NCBI GenBank assembly: GCA_029565465.1
Contig: JAKQOD010000402.1
Span: 1 to 33,798 of the forward strand
Reading direction: 5' to 3'
DNA from: Deltaproteobacteria bacterium
GTDB lineage: Bacteria > Myxococcota_A > Polyangia > Haliangiales > Haliangiaceae
DNA: 33,798 bases
Of this stretch, positions 25,007 to 32,743 are shown one piece after another; within the stretch, counting starts at the first letter, position 1, and each line of letters opens with the position of its first letter. The notes beneath the pieces were generated by a model. The model was given only the letters and a program-made list of their open reading frames with translations, ran no database searches and was not told the origin of the DNA. The position numbers and the translations under genes are program-made.

Positions 25007-26050
25007 CTACGGACGCTGCGTGCGCCGGCGCCATGCACGCGGGCTAACCCCGGCCCAACGCCGAAACGAACGGGTAAACGCTGACTGCTCCGAATAGCCC
25101 AAGCGCTGGGCCACTTCGCCGAGCGATAGCTGATGATCGGCGAGATAGCGCTCCGACATTTTTCGCAAGGTTGCGTCGCGCACATCACGGTAGAGCTTAC
25201 CTTCGTTGGCGAGTGTCTGGTTGAGTTGACGAACCGTGGTGTTCAAACGTTCCGCCACCTCTTCGGCGGTTGGCACCCCGTTGGCAGCCAGCTTCTCAAC
25301 CAAGCGAGCCACGGTCTTTTCGAAAGTCTGAGGCACGGTCCGCGACGCTTCGACTTTTACCAGTTCACGTTCCAAGACGGTTAGCAGCGCCCGCTCGCCT
25401 CGTTGCAGCATGGCTTTCAAATAGTGTTCGGGCGCGCGAATGCTTGCGTAGGGCTGCGCAAACTTAACTTCACAACCGAAGAAGCGTTCATAGGCAGCGG
25501 CTGACGCTGGCGGCGCGCCCGTGAATCCAACAAAGAGCGGAACGGCATCGGTGTTTGCAAGCGTGCGCACGATTTGCACAAAGCCGCAGATGTTCGCCTC
25601 CTCTACGATGGCGCGAGACGTCAGCGCCGGCCCCCAGTACAGTTCAAGAACTTTATGCTCGACACGCATCCGCACTTTGTGCTCGGGGCTCAGCAAGTGA
25701 TCGTAGCGCTGCATCACCACAAGGGCTTCTTGTAAACTCCGACTTGCACGCAACGCAAACCCCAACATCCCAAGATGTTCAATCCGCAGCGAAGCGCCAA
25801 GATTAACGGCAAAGTCTGGGTCATCGAAGTGCTTGGCGGCGCTCGCGAGCAACCGGCGAACGCGTTCGTGCGGAATTAAAGCCAACGGATCTGCCGCAGC
25901 CGCGCGCGGCTCGGTAAACAATGCGCAAGGGTCGACGCCGCGCTTTTCGCAGTAATCGAACAAGCACGTTATCAGCATGGCCGAAACATAGCCGGGCTCA
26001 CCACGCCCCGTTTCAAACCTAGCGAACGGTGACTCCACAATGGACGCCAT
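25007..26050 (-). CDS. AraC-family transcriptional regulator, second of tandem pair
   Basis: 347 residues. The N-terminal part, about 25-225, is an Arabinose_bd (OruR/ArgR-type) ligand domain: PHERVRRLLASAAKHFDDPDF, LGMLGFALRASRSLQEAL and ERFFGCEVKF. The C-terminal part has two helix-turn-helix units: PTAEEVAERLNTTVRQLNQTL and LSLGEVAQRLGYSEQSAFTRSFRRWAGVSPRAWRR, the second being the AraC signature. Its ATG follows directly after the TAG of the upstream paralog, and a GAGGGG ribosome site (26055-26060) lies inside that gene's end, so both are one operon. Cytoplasmic DNA-binding protein; inducer unknown. It ends 14 bp from the convergent FHA regulator. Confidence 0.9.
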   Translation of the reverse strand: MASIVESPFARFETGRGEPGYVSAMLITCLFDYCEKRGVDPCALFTEPRAAAADPLALIPHERVRRLLASAAKHFDDPDFAVNLGASLRIEHLGMLGFALRASRSLQEALVVMQRYDHLLSPEHKVRMRVEHKVLELYWGPALTSRAIVEEANICGFVQIVRTLANTDAVPLFVGFTGAPPASAAAYERFFGCEVKFAQPYASIRAPEHYLKAMLQRGERALLTVLERELVKVEASRTVPQTFEKTVARLVEKLAANGVPTAEEVAERLNTTVRQLNQTLANEGKLYRDVRDATLRKMSERYLADHQLSLGEVAQRLGYSEQSAFTRSFRRWAGVSPRAWRRRTQRP

Positions 26051-27070
26051 CTATCCCCTCATCCCTCGGCGCCAAACACGGGGGCTAACCCCCGACCAGC
26101 GTCGAAAAGAACGCGTGAATGCTGATTGCTCCGAATAGCCCAAGCGCTGCGCGACCTCGGCAAGTGATAAGTGCGGATCGCGCAAATAACGTTCCGCCAT
26201 GCGATGTAGTGCCTCATCGCGCACATCTCGAAACAACTTGCCTTCATTCGCCAGATCTTGGATCAGCTGGCGCACTGGTACCTTGAGGCTATCGGCAACT
26301 TGTTCCGCGGTGGGCACACCCTCACTAGCCAGCTTTTCGACCATGCGCTGGACGTTCTGATCAATGGTCGAGGGGCGAGCGACCTGACTTGCGGTGCGGT
26401 CAAGCTCGCGCTGCAGCACCGTTAGAAACGAATGTTCGGCGCTGTGCAGCGACTCGCGCAGCACAGATTCTGGAGCGACAACCGCTGCGCGTGCCTGACC
26501 AAACCGCACGTCGCATCCAAAGAACGCTTCATATTCAATCGCCGAAGTTGGCGCCGCCCCACGAAAGTCGATGCGCGTGGCCAAGCCTTTGCGCCCGGTG
26601 ATGATGCGGACCATCTGGATCATCGCAGCGACAATGGTCTCCTCGATGATTGGCTGAGCTACAGCGGGCGCATCCCAATGCAGTGTTAGCGTGCCGTTTG
26701 CAATGTGAACCCGTAGGGCGTTGCCGGGATTAAACAGGTGGTAGTAGCGCAGCAGCACTTCGAGTGCACCGCGCAGGTCGGCGGAGGATCTAAGCGCGTA
26801 GCCCAAGATGCCCAATTGCTCAACGCAAATCGATGCCCCAAGATGCAACGGAAAATCGGGATCATTAAAATGCTTCGCTGCTGTCAGCAATAAATGCCGC
26901 ATGCGGTCACGCGGAAACGGGGTAAACGGGTCGGCGACCACGCTACGCGGTTCGTCCAACAGCGTGCACGGGTTCACATTGCGCGCATCGCAGTAATCAA
27001 ACAGCAATGCCAAGTAGAAACACGAAGTAAAACCCGGCTCACACTGCCCTGTTTCGAGCCTCGTGAACAC
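26051..27070 (-). CDS. AraC-family transcriptional regulator, first of tandem pair
   Basis: 339 residues as read from a GTG at 27070. It is paralogous to the following gene throughout, sharing TAAKHFNDPDFPLHLGASI, LGILGYALRSS, AFFGCDVRF, TAEQVADSLKVPVRQLI and QRLGYSEQSAFTRSFRRW. It has an Arabinose_bd-type ligand domain and two helix-turn-helix units. Its N-terminus is about eight residues shorter than the paralog's, and the GTG lies 15 nt after the only good ribosome site. A stop occurs three codons upstream in frame, so the start may be affected by a frameshift or by a leader ORF (27039-27077). The upstream region holds three TTGG-type repeats. Confidence 0.85.
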   Translation of the reverse strand: MFTRLETGQCEPGFTSCFYLALLFDYCDARNVNPCTLLDEPRSVVADPFTPFPRDRMRHLLLTAAKHFNDPDFPLHLGASICVEQLGILGYALRSSADLRGALEVLLRYYHLFNPGNALRVHIANGTLTLHWDAPAVAQPIIEETIVAAMIQMVRIITGRKGLATRIDFRGAAPTSAIEYEAFFGCDVRFGQARAAVVAPESVLRESLHSAEHSFLTVLQRELDRTASQVARPSTIDQNVQRMVEKLASEGVPTAEQVADSLKVPVRQLIQDLANEGKLFRDVRDEALHRMAERYLRDPHLSLAEVAQRLGYSEQSAFTRSFRRWSGVSPRVWRRGMRG

Positions 27071-27077
27071 GTTTCAC
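27039..27077 (-). CDS. Possible 12-codon leader peptide overlapping the AraC start
   Basis: GTG at 27075-27077 opens a frame of 12 codons (MKRVHEARNRAV) and ends at TGA 27039-27041, overlapping the start of the AraC gene in another frame. Its ribosome site AAGGA (27086-27090) is 8 nt away, ideal spacing, whereas the AraC GTG is 15 nt away. It could couple translation, or be the remnant of the true start of AraC after a frameshift. Too short for any coding signal. Confidence 0.3.
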   Translation of the reverse strand: MKRVHEARNRAV

Positions 27078-27129
27078 AAGTATCGTCCTTTTTGAGCGGA
27101 GTCAATTTCAGTTTAACCAGTGCATAAAT

Positions 27130-27156
27130 TTGGTAAGAACTTGGACTAATTGGTAA
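27130..27156 (-). promoter_or_regulatory. Triple TTGG half-site array upstream of the AraC pair
   Basis: On the plus strand TTGGTAA occurs at 27130-27136 and again at 27150-27156, exactly 20 bp apart, and a related TTGGACT lies between at 27141-27147. All face the same way and are spaced about one helical turn (11 and 9 bp). Direct repeats on one helix face are typical of AraC-family sites, so this may be an autoregulatory operator. It lies 60-86 bp upstream of the GTG. Confidence 0.45.
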
Positions 27157-27197
27157 TTGTGCTCGCAATGCCGCTGCGTGCGCACACACTCACAGCG

Positions 27198-28286
27198 CTA
27201 GCGCAGCGTAAGCTTCGCAAGCCGCACATCGCCGCGAAATGGCTCGGTGGGCCGCGAGTAGCTGATCACGATTTCGTGACCATCGAGCGATCGCAATTCG
27301 GGATGTTCGATGATGACGTAGTTGAAGGCATCGCTTGATGTTGGCGCAAAGATGCCACTGCTGCCGTCGGCGGTTGCAGGCAGCTCAACCGGATCGCTCC
27401 AAGGTCCTTCGATGTGAGCGGCGGTACGCAACTGCACAGTGCTCGACAAGATCTTGCCACTGACAGCGAGGTATTGGGCAAGATACGGATTCCACGAAAT
27501 CGTTGGCATGCCACCGACGCCATCAAGCACAACGGCGGCCCGCGCAATATCGGATTGCCACGCAGCGCCGTCGAAAAACGTGTAAGCAGCACGCTTGTCG
27601 GCATCGCCAACAGGCGCACGCGCAAATTTGCAACCAACGTTTAAGAACCCAACGTTGCTACACGCAAATGCATACACGTTCCCGTCAATAACGGATTGCG
27701 GCATAAACAGCGGCTCGGGCGGCGCAAACAAGTCGCCTGGTATACGCGTCGCCATCGGAGCGTCGACGGCAATGCGCGCCATGCCGATGCCTTGGCTGTC
27801 ATAGCCTGAGCCGTTGGTGCGCTTGATGCGTTGAAACGTTACCAGTGCCTCGGCGCCGCCGGTGTCGATTACCGCGCTCGGCCAAAGCGCCCAACCATCG
27901 AGCGGTGCAGCACGATTCTGCGCGAGTTCTTCCGCCGTGTACGGAATCAATTGCGCCGGAAAACCGTTCGGGTCAACCGGCTGCAACAAATCGAGCGGCG
28001 TGGTTAGCGAACTCCAACCGCCCGTCGCACTGAGCACATTGCTGTTGTCGACGGGATTCTGAGCGCCAAGAAAGGTGTCGCCAAACGTCCACAACATCCG
28101 CCCGCGCAACACACCTGCGGGCCCACCATCGCGACCCACAACCACCGTCGAGGGTTGTGGCAACACGCCCAAATCTTCGACCCGCAAGACGTCGACGTCG
28201 ATGGTTGACGGCGCGTCACCACAACCGGCCACACTCATGACGCCACCGCCTACCAACACCAACCAGCACTGCATCTTGCTCATCAT
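27198..28286 (-). CDS. DUF4185 lipoprotein, probable five-bladed propeller
   Basis: 362 residues. MMSKMQCWLVLVGGGVMSV ends in lipobox VAGC (Cys22); alternative Met at residues 2 and 5 change little. The mature protein resembles DUF4185, related to five-bladed glycoside-hydrolase-like propellers: VVGRDGGPAGVLRGRMLWTFGDTFL near the start, GWALWPSAVIDTGG, LVTFQRIKR, MPTISWNPYLAQYLAV, IEGPWSDPVELP and HPELRSLDGHEIVISYSRP. The closing GPWSDP and the strand HEIVISYSRP are typical of the family. Sugar binding or hydrolysis is possible but no catalytic residue can be named. Lipid-anchored. Confidence 0.82.
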   Translation of the reverse strand: MMSKMQCWLVLVGGGVMSVAGCGDAPSTIDVDVLRVEDLGVLPQPSTVVVGRDGGPAGVLRGRMLWTFGDTFLGAQNPVDNSNVLSATGGWSSLTTPLDLLQPVDPNGFPAQLIPYTAEELAQNRAAPLDGWALWPSAVIDTGGAEALVTFQRIKRTNGSGYDSQGIGMARIAVDAPMATRIPGDLFAPPEPLFMPQSVIDGNVYAFACSNVGFLNVGCKFARAPVGDADKRAAYTFFDGAAWQSDIARAAVVLDGVGGMPTISWNPYLAQYLAVSGKILSSTVQLRTAAHIEGPWSDPVELPATADGSSGIFAPTSSDAFNYVIIEHPELRSLDGHEIVISYSRPTEPFRGDVRLAKLTLR

Positions 28287-28340
28287 TTCATCATGACACG
28301 CACGCAGCCCAGAATGTAACCGTAAAAGATCGTCAGCAAT

Positions 28341-29027
28341 TTACGTAGTGGCGCGCAAATCCTCGACGATGCGGCCGTGCTGCAAGATTTCCTGATCGTG
28401 GCCAACATCGCGCGTAGTTTCCGCAACACCAGCGTGATACCAGCGCTGCATCGACGGCAAATCGCGCATGCGCGATGCGTAGGCCATCGCTGGCGCGCTG
28501 AGTTGCAAGCCGTAGGTGAACAAGCGGAACACCACGGGTGCGAAGAACGCGTCGACGGCAGAAAAGTCAGCACCGGCGAGGAACGGGCCGCCAAAGCGCT
28601 GCAGGCCTTCGCACCACAATTCGTCGACGCGGTTCAGATCAGCTTGTGTTGCTGTGTTGACCGCATGCAGTTGCACCCGCACACCAACGCTCATCGAACA
28701 TTGCGAACGCAGCGCTGCAAAGCCAGCATGCATTTCGGCAGCCGCGCTGCGCGCCCAGGCGCGGGCCAGCCGATCGCGCGGCCAAACATGCGGATGCAGA
28801 TCGGCGATGTACTCAACAATCGCAAGCGAATCCCAAACCGCGGTCGCGCCATCAACCAAGCACGGCACTTTGCCGTTCGGTGAGAATTTTCGAAATGCAT
28901 CGTGGTTGCCACCTGGCGCGAAGATATGCAGCGCTTCGACAAATGGAATGCCGCACTCGGTAAGCAGCAGCCACGGCCGCAGCGACCACGACGAGTAGTT
29001 CTTGTTGGCGATGTGCAAGGTGAGCAT
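28341..29027 (-). CDS. Glutathione S-transferase
   Basis: 228 residues. Thioredoxin-like N-terminal domain: MLTLHIANKNYSSWSLRPWLLL, with the Ser/Tyr/Trp region that would activate glutathione, then PNGKVPCLVDG (cis-Pro loop), AVWDSLAIVEYIADLHP (the S-x-A-I-x-E-Y-I motif that binds the gamma-glutamyl group). The helical C-terminal domain includes FLAGADFSAVDAFFAPVVFRL. Conjugates glutathione to electrophiles or acts as a peroxidase or isomerase; acceptor unknown. Cytoplasmic. Length is usual. No operon partner is evident: 55 bp separate it from the DUF4185 gene on the same strand. Confidence 0.9.
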   Translation of the reverse strand: MLTLHIANKNYSSWSLRPWLLLTECGIPFVEALHIFAPGGNHDAFRKFSPNGKVPCLVDGATAVWDSLAIVEYIADLHPHVWPRDRLARAWARSAAAEMHAGFAALRSQCSMSVGVRVQLHAVNTATQADLNRVDELWCEGLQRFGGPFLAGADFSAVDAFFAPVVFRLFTYGLQLSAPAMAYASRMRDLPSMQRWYHAGVAETTRDVGHDQEILQHGRIVEDLRATT

Positions 29028-29065
29028 GAACTACTTATAATGCAGCCGCAGGCAGGCATGTACGC

Positions 29066-29086
29066 CGCTTGCCAAAACTGGCAGCG
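29066..29086. promoter_or_regulatory. Inverted repeat between the GST and membrane-protein genes
   Basis: TGCCA (29070-29074) and TGGCA (29079-29083) flank an AAAC spacer, and outer CGC (29066-29068)/GCG (29084-29086) pair across a one-base bulge. The site is 39 bp upstream of the GST start and could be an operator or a weak bidirectional hairpin. Confidence 0.3.
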
Positions 29087-29160
29087 ATTGTCATTTTTGG
29101 CATACGTTCAAGATGCTAACTGCTGAATATGGCTGAGTATTCTCCGCCGGCGCGCAATTT

Positions 29161-29214
29161 CCAGTAGTTACACACTGGCACGCAGGCTGCAATTGTCTCC
29201 GTTCAACAAGGAGA
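29161..29214 (+). promoter_or_regulatory. Structured leader with two hairpins before the membrane-protein gene
   Basis: CCAGT (29161-29165) with ACTGG (29174-29178) forms a first hairpin. TCTCC (29196-29200) with GGAGA (29210-29214), loop 9 nt, forms a second whose 3' arm includes the core of the Shine-Dalgarno AAGGAG (29208-29213). The start codon is 7 nt after. Short stems; folding may tune translation. Confidence 0.35.
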
Positions 29215-29220
29215 TATTTT

Positions 29221-29712
29221 ATGGAAAACTTTCGCAATCGTTTCGCACCTTCGGCAATTTGGCTTTTTGCACTCGCAGCAATCGTGTTGGGCGTTGGCAC
29301 CGCATTCGCCACGAAGAACCTACCGCCCAAAATCGCAGCAGGCGTGTATGCAGCCATCGTTGGTGCCGCAGGTTTTGGCGCTGGTTTCGCCACGCGCGCC
29401 AAACTTCGCTCGACGGTTGGCGTGTTCTTGGTGGCCGCAGTCGTTGTAGGTGTTGGCTACTATTTCTTGGTCAGCCACATATTTAGCACAGCTGTCACCA
29501 CGCTCACCGACACCACCACGGCCATGGGCGGCGATGCTGCAGCGAAGGCTAACGGCGCGCACGCAGCCGGCGTGTTCGGTAAATTCTTTGGCATCTTTGC
29601 TGGCGTGGTCGGTTTCCTAGAAACTCTGATCGTTGGCATCGGCGGCGCAGTCGCTGGCAACAAACTCAAAGAACAGTCGAGTTCCTCGATGACCGCAGCG
29701 CACGCTCGCTAG
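29221..29712 (+). CDS. Uncharacterised four-helix membrane protein
   Basis: 163 residues with a strong ribosome site AAGGAG 7 nt before ATG 29221. About four hydrophobic Gly/Ala-rich segments: WLFALAAIVLGVGTAFA, AAGVYAAIVGAAGFGAGFA, TVGVFLVAAVVVGVGYYFL, and FGIFAGVVGFLETLIVGIGGAVAG near the end. The small-residue spacing (GxxxG-like) suggests tight helix packing. A Thr/Ala/Gly-rich loop (TLTDTTTAMGGDAA) lies between helices 3 and 4. No family is recognised. Inner-membrane location is probable; function unknown. Confidence 0.7.
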   Translation: MENFRNRFAPSAIWLFALAAIVLGVGTAFATKNLPPKIAAGVYAAIVGAAGFGAGFATRAKLRSTVGVFLVAAVVVGVGYYFLVSHIFSTAVTTLTDTTTAMGGDAAAKANGAHAAGVFGKFFGIFAGVVGFLETLIVGIGGAVAGNKLKEQSSSSMTAAHAR

Positions 29713-29799
29713 CACACCGCGCACGGCACACCACGGCACAGAGCGGCAGCGAATGGCTCAGCGCTAGTATGCGTTGCCGAAATCAACGACCTTCTTGAG

Positions 29800-30996
29800 A
29801 TGAAACGCATAGTCTTCTGTTTCCTCGTCGTTGCTTGTGGCAACTCCAACAAAAGTTCGACCGACGCGCCATCGTCGGTCGATTCGCCGTTAAGCACGGT
29901 GGATGCACCGTTGCGAGTACCACCTGCAACAACGTTCGACTGTATGCATGGCTGGATCTTTGAAGCCGATGCCAACGGGGAGGTTGTCACCACGCCGTAC
30001 AGTGAAATTGGCATCTGCATTAAATTCCCGCGTTACACCAACGCCAGCACCAACCTGCCGATGAAGTCTTGCAGCGAGTTGGCGGCCAGCGCCGACGTGG
30101 CCGACGACCAAGCGTATCAAGTTGGATGCCGCCCTTATGCAGCGCACCCGTCGGCATTGGGGCCATCGCTTAAACAACCAGCGCGCTTTGTCCGCCCGCT
30201 ATTTCCGATGACGCTCGAAGTAGCGGCCGCCTCGCCGCTCGCTGCGGTCACAGCACCAGCACAGCGCCGCAGCTCGGCTCCAACGCCAAATGCTGCAGCA
30301 TGCGATCCGCTGGCCCAAACTGGCTGCGCCAGCAACGAAAAATGCACGTGGATCATCGACCTGTACACGGGCAATACACCGACGGGCCACGTCGGTTGTG
30401 CACCTAGTGGCGGCAAAGCTCTCGGCGAGGCCTGCATGTTCGGCACTGGCGGCACAATGGCGACCGGTTCCGATAACTGTCAAAAAGGTGCAGCCTGCAA
30501 CAGCGGCGTTTGTAAAACGGTTTGCGACACCAATGGCGGCGCGCCTACCTGTGGCTCGACGGCAAGCTGCGTCACGTACAACAATCTTTTTGGCAATCAA
30601 GGCGAGTCAGCAGTAGCAGGCGTGTGTGATCCCAACTGCGACCCACTCACCCAAAACGCCGGCACCGTTGCTGCGTGTGGCAGCCCTGATCCGTTGCATC
30701 CAACCAAAGGATGTTACGGTTTTTGGAGCACTGGCGGCAAAAGTAGCTTCACCTGTTCAGCGGTCGGCAATCCCGATGCGAAACAAGATTTTGAACTCAC
30801 CAACGTTTTCATAAATTCGTGTGCACCGGGTTATTTCCCTGGCCTGTTCAAGGGCACAGGTACCATGCAAGTCATTTGCTCCGCGTTCTGCAACCCGGCC
30901 GATGTGTACCGAGGCCACGATCAAGGCAAAGGTGGCGTGTTGTTGCCAGGCAATCCAGCTGCGCTTGCAACCTGCGGTGATCGCGGCGCACTGTAG
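29800..30996 (+). CDS. Cysteine-rich lipoprotein
   Basis: 398 residues. The N-terminus MKRIVFCFLVVACGNSNKSS carries a short lipoprotein signal with lipobox VVAC (Cys13), followed by a Ser/Asp/Ala linker. The mature part contains at least 18 Cys, many in paired spacings: CDPLAQTGCASNEKCTW, GCAPSGGKALGEACMFG, CQKGAACNSGVCKTVC, CDPNCDPLTQNAGTVAACG and CSAFCNPADV. These look like disulfide-knotted modules common in myxobacterial surface proteins; the family has no known function to me. It ends normally at TAG 30994-30996, and converges on the histone-tail gene. Confidence 0.75.
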   Translation: MKRIVFCFLVVACGNSNKSSTDAPSSVDSPLSTVDAPLRVPPATTFDCMHGWIFEADANGEVVTTPYSEIGICIKFPRYTNASTNLPMKSCSELAASADVADDQAYQVGCRPYAAHPSALGPSLKQPARFVRPLFPMTLEVAAASPLAAVTAPAQRRSSAPTPNAAACDPLAQTGCASNEKCTWIIDLYTGNTPTGHVGCAPSGGKALGEACMFGTGGTMATGSDNCQKGAACNSGVCKTVCDTNGGAPTCGSTASCVTYNNLFGNQGESAVAGVCDPNCDPLTQNAGTVAACGSPDPLHPTKGCYGFWSTGGKSSFTCSAVGNPDAKQDFELTNVFINSCAPGYFPGLFKGTGTMQVICSAFCNPADVYRGHDQGKGGVLLPGNPAALATCGDRGAL

Positions 30997-31056
30997 CCAC
31001 GGCGAGCCAAACGCGGCGCGTGGCTGCGGCGAGCGCCGACGCAAAGCTGGGTAGGT

Positions 31057-32526
31057 CTATTTTTTCTTCGGCTTCGCTTTCGGCGTTTTCGCTTTTGCTT
31101 TGGTCTTCGCTGGCGCTTTCGCTTTGGCCTTCGCTGGCGCTTTCGTCTTCGCTGGCGCTTTCGCTTTCACCTTCGATTGCGCCACTGCCATCGCTAACGC
31201 ATCCTTGAGTGCTGCGTCATCACACTCCACGTCGCCTTGGATGATCGCCGCGACTTCGGTGGTAGTGCCAGCGCGAAAAATCGAGCCACTATCGCCAGCG
31301 AACTCCCACACATCATAGACATGCTTGCCCTTCGCGTCGGCCAGTGCGCGATAGCGCAACACCGCGCGCAGGCTCTGCTCATGGTCGGGCTTCAGCGCAA
31401 GCAGGCGGTCAAGCGGCACCTTCTTGCCGAAGTAGGCCTGGCCGGCTGCAAGCAACTGTGCCTCGTCGATCTTGCTAAAGCGTGCCGTGGCGCCTTCCTG
31501 CGCGACATCTCGCTGCGTCGTCGTGGTCAGCGCAATCGGCGGCGGCCGCTTGCCACGTGCAGCATCAACCAGCGCGATCAACTCGGGATGGCCCTTGGCA
31601 GCCTTCTCCAGCGCGTCGAGGTGCGCGCGCTCGGCGCCGACCGAGGACTTGATGCACTCGATCGCGTAGGCCATCACACCAGCGTCGGGCGCCACGGGCA
31701 ACAGCGCCTTCGCTGCGTTGAGCGCCCAACCGGGATGGCCCATCTGCTGCAGGCCCAGAAGGAACGCCGGCCCACGCCGGTCCACCGGCAGCGCTTCAAG
31801 GATCTCGCGCGTAAGCGTGTGCAAGCCAACCGGCATCAACACCTCCCAACGCTGTTCGATCCTTACCTTGGCGCGGATCATTGCCAGCATCGGCCACAGC
31901 GGGGGCGATCTTTTGCCTTCGCCAGCTGCGCGCACCGCTAGCCACTGATCGGCATACGCTGGTGCCCAGGTCTTGCCCTCGTCGCGAAGTGCCGCCACGA
32001 GCTGCTTGTCCTGCGGATCGAAAAAGTCGCGCTCGCCCAGGCCCCACGGCTCGGACGCCGACAGGTTGACCTGGCCAAACATGGCCAGGCGCTCGGCCAC
32101 CGGCACGGTGGCGAGCCACGCGGTGACCTGGCCCTTGCGGCCGCCGTCTTCAGCATCGCGCAGCAGCTTGAGCGCGCGCCACCCAGGTTCCGTGCGCTGC
32201 GCGCCAGCAAGCGTAAACGTGTACTCACGGTCAAGCGGCTGCGGTGGATCGAGGCCGAGCCAGCTCCGGCGGTCGGCGCGCCGGCGCGGCATCCACTGAT
32301 CGATGTCGTTGTTGCTGGTTTCGATGTTGAGCTCGGTGATGAGCTCCGCCATGGCGCGTTGTGCCGGCGTTAGCGAATCTACGCGTGGGCCGACCGGATC
32401 GTTGGGGTAGTCGACCGCTGCAAGCAACGGCCCGATATCGGGATACTTGTTATCAGGCCGGAGCTTACGGATCGCGGCAATCGCTGCCGGTGGTAGATGC
32501 TTGGAGAAAGTCGCGGGCAACTTCAT
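31057..32526 (-). CDS. Unknown protein with histone-H1-like Lys/Ala/Pro tail
   Basis: 489 residues from 32526 (MKLPATFSKHLPPAAIAAIRKL); an ATG at 32544 is equally possible. The very long frame beyond that is antisense to the vWA gene. The main body, to about residue 450, is helical with no signal or membrane helix, with segments such as SLTPAQRAMAELITELNIE, GQVTAWLATVPVAERLAMFG and TREILEALPVDRRGPAFLLG; no family recognised. The last 50 residues are almost only Lys, Ala, Pro and Thr (KVKAKAPAKTKAPAKAKAKA), coded by repeats. Such tails occur in bacterial histone-H1-like proteins and bind DNA. By eye the gene looks more GC-rich than its neighbours. Confidence 0.75.
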   Translation of the reverse strand: MKLPATFSKHLPPAAIAAIRKLRPDNKYPDIGPLLAAVDYPNDPVGPRVDSLTPAQRAMAELITELNIETSNNDIDQWMPRRRADRRSWLGLDPPQPLDREYTFTLAGAQRTEPGWRALKLLRDAEDGGRKGQVTAWLATVPVAERLAMFGQVNLSASEPWGLGERDFFDPQDKQLVAALRDEGKTWAPAYADQWLAVRAAGEGKRSPPLWPMLAMIRAKVRIEQRWEVLMPVGLHTLTREILEALPVDRRGPAFLLGLQQMGHPGWALNAAKALLPVAPDAGVMAYAIECIKSSVGAERAHLDALEKAAKGHPELIALVDAARGKRPPPIALTTTTQRDVAQEGATARFSKIDEAQLLAAGQAYFGKKVPLDRLLALKPDHEQSLRAVLRYRALADAKGKHVYDVWEFAGDSGSIFRAGTTTEVAAIIQGDVECDDAALKDALAMAVAQSKVKAKAPAKTKAPAKAKAKAPAKTKAKAKTPKAKPKKK

Positions 32527-32677
32527 GGCAAAAGCATAAGCCATGGATTTGCTGAATTTGGCGGATGCACCACGGTTTCGCGATGCCGCATTGCGGCACA
32601 AGGTGCGGCCACCTGTCGGATCCCGCAATACGTCGCGAAGGTTTTTGCAGCTGCGGCCACCAAGCAGTGTTACATGA

Positions 32678-32731
32678 AGTGCAGCGCTGTCCCTAGTTCC
32701 CCCGGAGGCGGCGCTGCACTCGCTCCTTTTT
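32678..32731 (+). terminator. Long-stem hairpin with T run just upstream of the vWA gene
   Basis: AGTGCAGCGC (32678-32687) and GCGCTGCACT (32711-32720) form a perfect 10-bp stem with a 23-nt loop, followed six bases later by a T run (32727-32731). It lies 24 bp before ATG 32744 and could be a 5'-UTR attenuator/terminator or a control element. No gene lies upstream on the same strand to terminate. Confidence 0.5.
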
Positions 32732-32743
32732 AAGGCCAAGCAT

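Noticed and set aside
27077-27105. TTGACT-17-TACTTG promoter for the first AraC gene (minus strand)
   Set aside because: The -10 is poor (2/6), and the implied start of transcription at about 27070 would remove the AAGGA ribosome site and make the gene leaderless. Not supported.
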